Shown here one piece after another: positions 1 to 5,391 of a stretch of 5,391 bases of DNA (position 1 is its first letter; each line of letters begins with the position of its first letter). This DNA is from Comamonadaceae bacterium (GTDB lineage Bacteria > Pseudomonadota > Gammaproteobacteria > Burkholderiales > Burkholderiaceae_C). The stretch lies in the NCBI GenBank assembly GCA_027490485.1, contig JAIXYA010000198.1:1-5391 (forward strand). The letters are read 5' to 3'. The notes under the pieces were generated by a model. It searched no databases. It was given only the letters and a program-made list of their open reading frames with translations, and was not told where the DNA came from. A program made the position numbers and the translations under genes.

Positions 1-32
1 ACCACCACCACGTCATAGGTCAAGTTTTGCAT
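1..32 (-). CDS. bchP: Geranylgeranyl reductase BchP, N-terminal fragment cut by the window edge
   Basis: Only the first ten codons are present, read leftwards from the ATG at 32-30: M-Q-N-L-T-Y-D-V-V-V, then the start of another valine codon. This is the beginning of the first beta strand of an FAD-binding Rossmann fold, which in BchP/ChlP runs into a GGGPAG loop beyond the edge. BchP reduces the geranylgeranyl tail of bacteriochlorophyll (or geranylgeranyl diphosphate) to phytyl in three steps. The start lies inside the end of bchG, overlapping it by 20 bases in another frame, with an AGGAG seven bases upstream, so the two are probably translationally coupled. Another ATG at 16-14 gives M-T-W-W-W and has no comparable ribosome site, so I prefer the bchP reading. 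The identification rests on few residues plus the position after bchG. Confidence 0.75.
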   Translation of the reverse strand, partial: MQNLTYDVVV

Positions 33-990
33 GCGAGTGCTCCTGAAGAGATTGGGCTGTCAAAAATGGGACGGCATGGGCCGAGGAAGTTGTGATGTGT
101 TGGGGGGCGTTACGCCAAGCAAAAGCGCTGACCATCATGCCGGCTACCAGCAAGGGCACACCGAAAGCGCTCAGGTTTAAAGCGCGGCCCACGGGGTCGC
201 GCATGAAGCGCATCATCAAAGGGGTTTGTGCGTAAATCAGCAGCAACACCGCCACCGCATAGGGCAACAAACCCCAAGCCAGCAACAAAGCCACCACCAC
301 AAACTGGGGCAGCAACATCACCCAACAAGCGGTGCCCGCCGCGCCCTTGACGCCGAGTTTCACCGGCAGCGACCAAATACCCATTTGCCGATCGCCTTCG
401 ATGGCTTTGAAGTCGTTCAAGGTCATGATGCCGTGCGCCGCCAAGCTGTAGAGCAGCGCCAAGGTGATGATGTGGGCGTCAGGCATGGCGCCACCCAGCA
501 TGACGGCCGCGCCGGTGATCCAGGCCAAGCCCTCGTAACTCAGCGCACAAGCGGCGTTGCCAATCCAGCCGTCTTTTTTGAAGCGAAAAGGGGGCGCGCT
601 GTAGGCCCATGCCAGCACCAGCGCCAGCAAGGTGGCTCGAAATGCCCAAGTGCCGAGCTGCCACGCCCACAGCATGGACAACAAAGTCCAAACAATGGCG
701 ATGTACAAGCCCCAGCGCCCAGGAATTCGCCCTGAAGGAATGGGCCGCTGGGGTTCGTTGATGGCGTCGACGTGGCGGTCAAACCAATCGTTCACCGCTT
801 GGCTGCAAGCGCAGACCATGGGGCCTGCCAACAGCATGCCACTCAGGATCAGTAGCCAATGTTCCGCCAGTGATTGCCCCGAAGACACCGCGCCACAAGC
901 AAATGCCCACATGGGCGGGAACCAAGTGACAGGCTTTAAAAGTTGTAAAACAGCGGAGGGTTGGGGGAGCACCATACCCCCATTTTTCAT
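13..990 (-). CDS. bchG: Bacteriochlorophyll synthase (bacteriochlorophyllide polyprenyltransferase) BchG
   Basis: Membrane prenyltransferase of the UbiA family that esterifies bacteriochlorophyllide a with geranylgeranyl or phytyl diphosphate, the last assembly step of the pigment. The N-terminal LLKPVTWFPPMWAFACGAVSSG (residues 17-38) is characteristic of ChlG/BchG. The first Asp-rich diphosphate/Mg site is NDWFDRHVD at 67-75, followed by INEPQRPIPSGRI. The second is NDFKAIEGD at 192-200. Hydrophobic helices fill most of residues 22-290. The 325-aa length is somewhat above the roughly 300 usual for the family, because of a polar tail of about 30 residues whose end overlaps bchP. The ATG at 990 has no Shine-Dalgarno. 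Met6 (ATG at 975) is an alternative start at the predicted transcription start. The gene follows ppsR by 53 bp, and that gap holds a PpsR box. Confidence 0.96.
   Translation of the reverse strand: MKNGGMVLPQPSAVLQLLKPVTWFPPMWAFACGAVSSGQSLAEHWLLILSGMLLAGPMVCACSQAVNDWFDRHVDAINEPQRPIPSGRIPGRWGLYIAIVWTLLSMLWAWQLGTWAFRATLLALVLAWAYSAPPFRFKKDGWIGNAACALSYEGLAWITGAAVMLGGAMPDAHIITLALLYSLAAHGIMTLNDFKAIEGDRQMGIWSLPVKLGVKGAAGTACWVMLLPQFVVVALLLAWGLLPYAVAVLLLIYAQTPLMMRFMRDPVGRALNLSAFGVPLLVAGMMVSAFAWRNAPQHITTSSAHAVPFLTAQSLQEHSHAKLDL
40..44 (-). promoter_or_regulatory. Shine-Dalgarno of bchP, inside bchG
   Basis: The minus strand reads AGGAG, then seven bases, then the ATG at 32-30. It decides the bchP start in favour of this ATG over the one at 16-14. 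It lies within the last codons of bchG (Gln-Glu-His-Ser-His), so ribosomes finishing bchG pass over it. Confidence 0.65.
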
Positions 991-1010
991 TTGACAGAAA
1001 TAAATGTCAA
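982..1010 (-). promoter_or_regulatory. Candidate sigma70-type promoter of bchG
   Basis: On the minus strand a perfect TTGACA (1010-1005) is followed after 17 bases by AAAAAT (987-982), four of six matches to TATAAT. Transcription would begin near 975, at codon Met6 of bchG as annotated. The -35 hexamer is the proximal arm of the PpsR palindrome at 1005-1022, the same arrangement as at bchF. The promoter is an inference from hexamer matches; the weak -10 and its position inside the annotated gene are the main doubts. Confidence 0.4.
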
Positions 1011-1022
1011 TCTAAGTTGACG
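1005..1022 (-). promoter_or_regulatory. PpsR/CrtJ-binding palindrome upstream of bchG
   Basis: The minus strand reads CGTCAACTTAGATTGACA, an inverted repeat with arms CGTCAA and TTGACA around six bases. The known PpsR/CrtJ motif is TGT-N12-ACA with a preferred inner C and G. This site fits except for one outer base (CGT for TGT). It matches the box in front of bchF at 15 of 18 positions and shares the same deviation. It lies 15 bp upstream of the annotated bchG ATG, so binding should block the -35 region. Confidence 0.7.
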
Positions 1023-1043
1023 CTTTTTTGCGAGGTCAAGGGT

Positions 1044-2435
1044 TTACTCTGACTCGTCTTCGGCAACCATGCCATAGCGGTGCAATTTCACATACAGGCT
1101 TTGCCGTGACAAACCCAGCATCTCGGCCGCCGAGGCGCGGTTGTTTTGGGTCAACTCTAGGGCAGCCTGAATGCACATGCGCTCAATCATGGTGCTGGTT
1201 TCGCCCACGATTTCTTTCATGGGCATACGCCCGACCAACTGCGATAACTGTGCCACCGAGTCGGCCATGCCGCCACTGGCGGCAGGCATGGCTTCACGGC
1301 CACGTGCGCCAGACAGTTGATGGAAGAAGAAGCCATAAGTGGGATCGTCGCCATTCAAGGTCACGGCAGCGATATCGACCGGAATAAGCACGCCCACCAT
1401 GCTGCGCAAATCGGTGGCAAAGCTGCGCAAGGTGCGTGACTGGCGCAAGTTGGTCAACAACACGCCCAAATCTACGCCGCCTCTGGCCAACCAATCTTCC
1501 AAACTTTTATTGATCAGCACCGTATGCGAGGCAACTCCCACCATGCTGCAAAACTCGGGGTTGCTGGCAAGGATTGTGCCCATGCGATCGGCCACCACAA
1601 AACCCAAAGGGGCTTGGTCCAAGGCGTGGTGGAACCAATGGATGACAGGCGCTTCGGTGTGGCTGGTTTGTTGCACGCTCAAGGCTTGCAAACGCAACAG
1701 GTATTGCGGACCACCCTCCTGCACAAAGACGGAAACATGCAAATTGCAATCACGTTCGGCGTTGAGGTAGCGCACCCGCGCCGACTCCATGCGACCAGTT
1801 GCCTGAGCTTGGCGCAACAAAATCTCCAAAGCCTCGCGTTTATCGGGGTCAAACAACTGCGCCACATCGCTGCCAGGCAGTTTGCGGCTAAGGTCTTTGA
1901 ACAACAGTTGCGCGGCGCTGTTGGCCTCCATGACACGGCGTTGCGCCACATCAACCACCAACATCGGGTCAGCCACCGACTCAAACAACAAGCGGTACCG
2001 CGCCTCCATGTGACGCAAGCGCAAAAAGTCTCGCTCCATCGACTGATGCGCCTCAACCAAGCGGCTTTGCATTTGCGACAAGCCACTTAAATCGCGACCG
2101 AAAAGCCACACCGTGCCGTCTTTTTCTTGGGGCACCAAGCTGACTTGCAAAGGCAGGTCTTGGCCTGCCATCAGAGAAAAATTGACATGCCGCCATGCAG
2201 GGGCGTCTTTCTTGCCAACCGCAGCCAACATGATGGCGAATTTGTCTTTGCTATCGTGGCTGACAAAGTCATTGAGCGAGCGCCCTTTGAACACGGAAGC
2301 GTCTAAACGCAGTAAATCTTTGCCAAACAACGTCACCTCAAGCACGGTCCATTGCTTGTCCAAAACCAGCGCAATGTCAACCAAAGCTGGCAACAACTGC
2401 TGTAAATGCGCGGGACTTAAATCAGGAGTATTCAA
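1044..2435 (-). CDS. ppsR: Photosynthesis gene repressor PpsR/CrtJ (PAS-HTH transcription factor)
   Basis: Redox- and light-responsive DNA-binding regulator of bch, crt and puc promoters; 463 aa, the usual length. An N-terminal PAS domain (about 10-120) is followed by a linker helix rich in charge and Gln (about 118-145), a PAS domain with RYRLLFESVADPMLVVD (147-163), and a third PAS with LGFVVADRMGTILASNPEF (277-295). The C-terminal Fis-type helix-turn-helix at 405-456 contains NNRASAAEMLGLSRQSLYVK. Cysteines are at 230, 296 and 421; Cys421 opens the HTH and appears equivalent to the reactive HTH cysteine of Rhodobacter CrtJ/PpsR. The start is a TTG without a Shine-Dalgarno. An in-frame TGA lies two codons upstream, so no longer N-terminus is possible in this frame. 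It lies between ppaA and bchG, all in one direction. In Rubrivivax gelatinosus PpsR is reported to activate as well as repress. Confidence 0.95.
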   Translation of the reverse strand: MNTPDLSPAHLQQLLPALVDIALVLDKQWTVLEVTLFGKDLLRLDASVFKGRSLNDFVSHDSKDKFAIMLAAVGKKDAPAWRHVNFSLMAGQDLPLQVSLVPQEKDGTVWLFGRDLSGLSQMQSRLVEAHQSMERDFLRLRHMEARYRLLFESVADPMLVVDVAQRRVMEANSAAQLLFKDLSRKLPGSDVAQLFDPDKREALEILLRQAQATGRMESARVRYLNAERDCNLHVSVFVQEGGPQYLLRLQALSVQQTSHTEAPVIHWFHHALDQAPLGFVVADRMGTILASNPEFCSMVGVASHTVLINKSLEDWLARGGVDLGVLLTNLRQSRTLRSFATDLRSMVGVLIPVDIAAVTLNGDDPTYGFFFHQLSGARGREAMPAASGGMADSVAQLSQLVGRMPMKEIVGETSTMIERMCIQAALELTQNNRASAAEMLGLSRQSLYVKLHRYGMVAEDESE

Positions 2436-2556
2436 GGGTCAGAAGGCATTCATTGGTAAAAACAATAAAAAAGACATTGGCCAAACCTTCTGGCGAGAAA
2501 AACATTGCAAACTTTGGGTAAATACCTATTCTAAGCGGGTTTGTCCAAGCTAACCG
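2436..2556 (-). other. ppaA-ppsR intergenic leader of 121 bp
   Basis: This AT-rich gap separates the ppaA stop from the TTG start of ppsR. I found no convincing sigma70 hexamer pair or PpsR palindrome here, so ppsR may be read mainly from the ppaA promoter. It contains a four-codon reading frame ATG-AAT-GCC-TTC-TGA (2453-2439) that is in frame with ppsR and ends two codons before its TTG. A second ATG at 2449 is in another frame. A small imperfect hairpin lies at 2480-2494. Confidence 0.6.
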
Positions 2557-3369
2557 TCACTTGAAAACCGCCAAATCTGAAATTTTCCCCATGCGCTTGC
2601 GCGCTTGCTCGACCTGTTGCATCGCCATCAATTGCGCCTGATCGGCGTGTAAACACGCAAAATCAGCCCCCAGCCATTCACACAATGAGGCATGTTTGGC
2701 CAGCATTGGACCGCCCACCATGACCAACAAACCAGGGTTGAGAGACTTTTTTCGCAAATTGGCTATCAATTGCTTCAAATAGGCAAATTGCTTTTCATCT
2801 GATACCGATATGCCAATCAAATCCACAAGACTTGATTGCACCATGACCACCATATCTGGCTCACGCCAAGTGGTGCCGCCCAATATGTGCCAGCCGTAGC
2901 GCTTGAAATACTGCGAAAGAATCAGCAGGCCCAAGGAATGTTGAGAGTTGGGCGTATTGACCAACATGGCGCTGTAATTTGACAAACCACCGCATTTGGG
3001 ACCTGACAGCACAAAGTCTGCGCTCAAGCTATAGACCAATTCTTGCAAGCGGTAACTGGCTTGGGTGACGTCAACGAAATCAATTTCATCGTTCGCCCAC
3101 CAATCGTGAAACAGGCGCGCCGCATTTGGAATGGTGCGTAAAAACAAGGTTTCCAAACTCAAACCTTGTCCGAGTATGTTCAAGACACTGGTTTCAAGCT
3201 CACGGGGCTGCAAAGACAAGCAGGCCTTGGCCAATACCTCGCTTTGTCGCTTGGCCAGACCAATATCGGCAGGTTCAGTGGGTGAATGGTTCAACAACTG
3301 CGGGATCACGTGCGCTTTGATCGCCAAGCTCAATGGCGCGGTCATGGCTTGTCTTTCTTGCGGGTCCAT
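2557..3369 (-). CDS. ppaA: PpaA/AerR, cobalamin-binding antirepressor partner of PpsR
   Basis: Regulator of the PpaA/AerR group: a B12-binding-like (SCHIC) Rossmann domain that in Rhodobacter binds cobalamin in a light-dependent way and modifies CrtJ/PpsR binding. It is 270 aa and presumably cytoplasmic. A helical N-terminal half (about 10-120) resembles the cap before B12 domains. The Rossmann part begins at FVLSGPKCGG (119-128). SQHSLG (142-147) looks like the DxHxxG loop of B12 proteins with Asp changed to Ser, and His144 is the likely cobalt ligand. Then come LLILSQYFKRYGWHILGG (148-165), LVDLIGISVS (181-190) and LLVMVGGPML (214-223). Two starts are possible, the ATG at 3369 and Met9 at 3345; neither has a strong Shine-Dalgarno, so the first is kept. 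It is divergent from bchF and 121 bp upstream of ppsR, the usual company of this gene. Confidence 0.88.
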   Translation of the reverse strand: MDPQERQAMTAPLSLAIKAHVIPQLLNHSPTEPADIGLAKRQSEVLAKACLSLQPRELETSVLNILGQGLSLETLFLRTIPNAARLFHDWWANDEIDFVDVTQASYRLQELVYSLSADFVLSGPKCGGLSNYSAMLVNTPNSQHSLGLLILSQYFKRYGWHILGGTTWREPDMVVMVQSSLVDLIGISVSDEKQFAYLKQLIANLRKKSLNPGLLVMVGGPMLAKHASLCEWLGADFACLHADQAQLMAMQQVEQARKRMGKISDLAVFK

Positions 3370-3392
3370 GATGGGTTTTCAGGTTTGGGGCA

Positions 3393-3422
3393 ATCACAAT
3401 TCAAAAGTTGTCTAAGTGTCAT
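3393..3422 (-). promoter_or_regulatory. Weak candidate promoter of ppaA
   Basis: The minus strand has ATGACA (3422-3417, one mismatch to TTGACA), 18 bases, then TGTGAT (3398-3393, four matches to TATAAT). The transcript would start near 3386, about 17 bases before the first ppaA ATG and 41 before Met9. The -35 is one arm of the perfect PpsR box at 3417-3434. This is the best candidate I found on this strand, but it is weak. Confidence 0.3.
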
Positions 3423-3434
3423 ATTTTTTTGACA
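3417..3434. promoter_or_regulatory. PpsR/CrtJ box 1 in the ppaA-bchF control region
   Basis: The sequence TGTCATATTTTTTTGACA is an exact TGTC-N10-GACA match to the PpsR/CrtJ recognition motif. The symmetry extends one base outwards on each side, giving GTGTCA...TGACAC at 3416-3435. The centre is AT-rich, mainly a run of T. It lies about 48 bp upstream of the ppaA start and overlaps the candidate ppaA -35. Its centre is 61 bp from that of box 2, so cooperative binding from the same DNA face is possible. Confidence 0.8.
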
Positions 3435-3477
3435 CAAGGAGACTAGGGAAAACCCCTGCAATGTCAGGATTAAATAA

Positions 3478-3495
3478 CGTCAATTTAAGTTGACA
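3478..3495. promoter_or_regulatory. PpsR/CrtJ box 2, covering the bchF -35
   Basis: CGTCAATTTAAGTTGACA is an inverted repeat with arms CGTCAA and TTGACA around six bases. It fits TGT-N12-ACA apart from the first base. The right arm is at the same time a consensus -35 hexamer for bchF, so a bound repressor would exclude RNA polymerase directly. The site is nearly a copy of the box upstream of bchG on the other strand (15 of 18 bases). Confidence 0.75.
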
Positions 3496-3518
3496 CTATG
3501 CGCATTGGCATCTAAAGT
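3490..3518 (+). promoter_or_regulatory. Sigma70-type promoter of the bchFNB operon
   Basis: A perfect TTGACA (3490-3495) is followed by a 17-base spacer and TAAAGT (3513-3518, four matches to TATAAT). The predicted start near 3525 leaves a leader of about 23 bases before the bchF ATG. The -35 lies within PpsR box 2. Hexamers and spacing are seen directly; promoter activity is inferred. Confidence 0.6.
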
Positions 3519-3547
3519 TAATCGACTGTGAAAACAACTCTGCACCC

Positions 3548-5343
<1,796 letters not shown>

Positions 5344-5353
5344 GGCGAACACC

Positions 5354-5391
5354 ATGCAACTCACCCTCTGGACATACGAAGGCCCGCCCCA
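5354..5391 (+). CDS. bchB: Light-independent protochlorophyllide reductase subunit B (BchB), N-terminal fragment
   Basis: The first twelve codons, M-Q-L-T-L-W-T-Y-E-G-P-P, and part of the next are present before the window ends. This is the well-conserved N-terminus of BchB/ChlB, which partners BchN in the catalytic DPOR heterotetramer, binds protochlorophyllide and supplies the Asp ligand of the NB-cluster. An AAGG (5342-5345) overlapping the bchN stop lies eight bases before the ATG. The 10-bp gap after bchN indicates the same transcript as bchF and bchN. Confidence 0.93.
   Translation, partial: MQLTLWTYEGPP

Noticed and set aside
14..16. ATG overlapping the bchG stop (ATGA) as the start of the next gene
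   Set aside because: It would encode M-T-W-W-W without a ribosome site; the ATG at 32-30 has AGGAG and gives a BchP-like N-terminus in a different frame.
226..735. Plus-strand open frame of 169 codons opposite bchG
   Set aside because: Its Gln/His-rich composition is what results from reading the complement of a GC-rich membrane protein gene; no ribosome site and no recognisable domain.
1524..2090. Plus-strand open frame of 188 codons opposite ppsR
   Set aside because: It is the shadow of the ppsR frame, with low-complexity composition and no recognisable motif.
2467..2494. Possible terminator or attenuator between ppaA and ppsR
   Set aside because: On the minus strand a six-pair stem with a G-T wobble and a three-base loop is followed by a T run only after seven bases; too weak and too far apart for a credible intrinsic terminator.
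3462..3479. A third TGT-N12-ACG match in the ppaA-bchF region
   Set aside because: The outer bases fit loosely, but the inner position before ACG is A instead of G and there is no wider dyad symmetry; it overlaps the far better box 2 and is probably chance.

Overview
This window is part of the photosynthesis gene cluster of an anoxygenic phototrophic purple bacterium. The gene order (bchP, bchG, ppsR and ppaA on the minus strand; bchF, bchN and bchB on the plus strand), moderate-to-high GC, frequent TTG leucine codons and the protein sequences suggest a betaproteobacterium of the Burkholderiales, probably a Comamonadaceae lineage such as Limnohabitans or Rhodoferax. The taxon is an inference; the pathway is clear.

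Left arm, minus strand, transcribed from right to left: ppaA/aerR (2557-3369, B12-type antirepressor), ppsR/crtJ (1044-2435, PAS-PAS-PAS-HTH repressor), bchG (13-990, bacteriochlorophyll synthase) and the first codons of bchP (1-32, geranylgeranyl reductase), which starts inside the end of bchG. Right arm, plus strand: bchF (3548-4060, 3-vinyl hydratase), bchN (4057-5343, subunit N of the dark protochlorophyllide reductase, DPOR) and the first codons of bchB (5354-5391, the partner DPOR subunit). bchF and bchN overlap by ATGA, and bchB follows after 10 bases.

The two arms diverge from a 178-bp control region (3370-3547) with two PpsR/CrtJ-type palindromes (TGT-N12-ACA). One overlaps the -35 of a good sigma70-like bchF promoter. 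The other overlaps a weaker candidate promoter for ppaA. A third box lies in the 53-bp ppsR-bchG gap; it matches the bchF box at 15 of 18 positions and is placed the same way relative to a candidate bchG promoter. The simplest model is that PpsR represses bchFNB and bchGP under oxygen or light, PpaA (sensing light through cobalamin) modulates PpsR, and the regulators share a control region with their targets.

I see no undescribed system, mobile element, RNA gene or CRISPR. The most interesting points are regulatory: the placement of the three PpsR boxes, the odd ppsR start (TTG preceded by an in-frame ATG and UGA), and the cysteine pattern of PpsR. No stretch over 300 bases lacks a gene. The largest gaps are 3370-3547 (control region) and 2436-2556 (ppsR leader).
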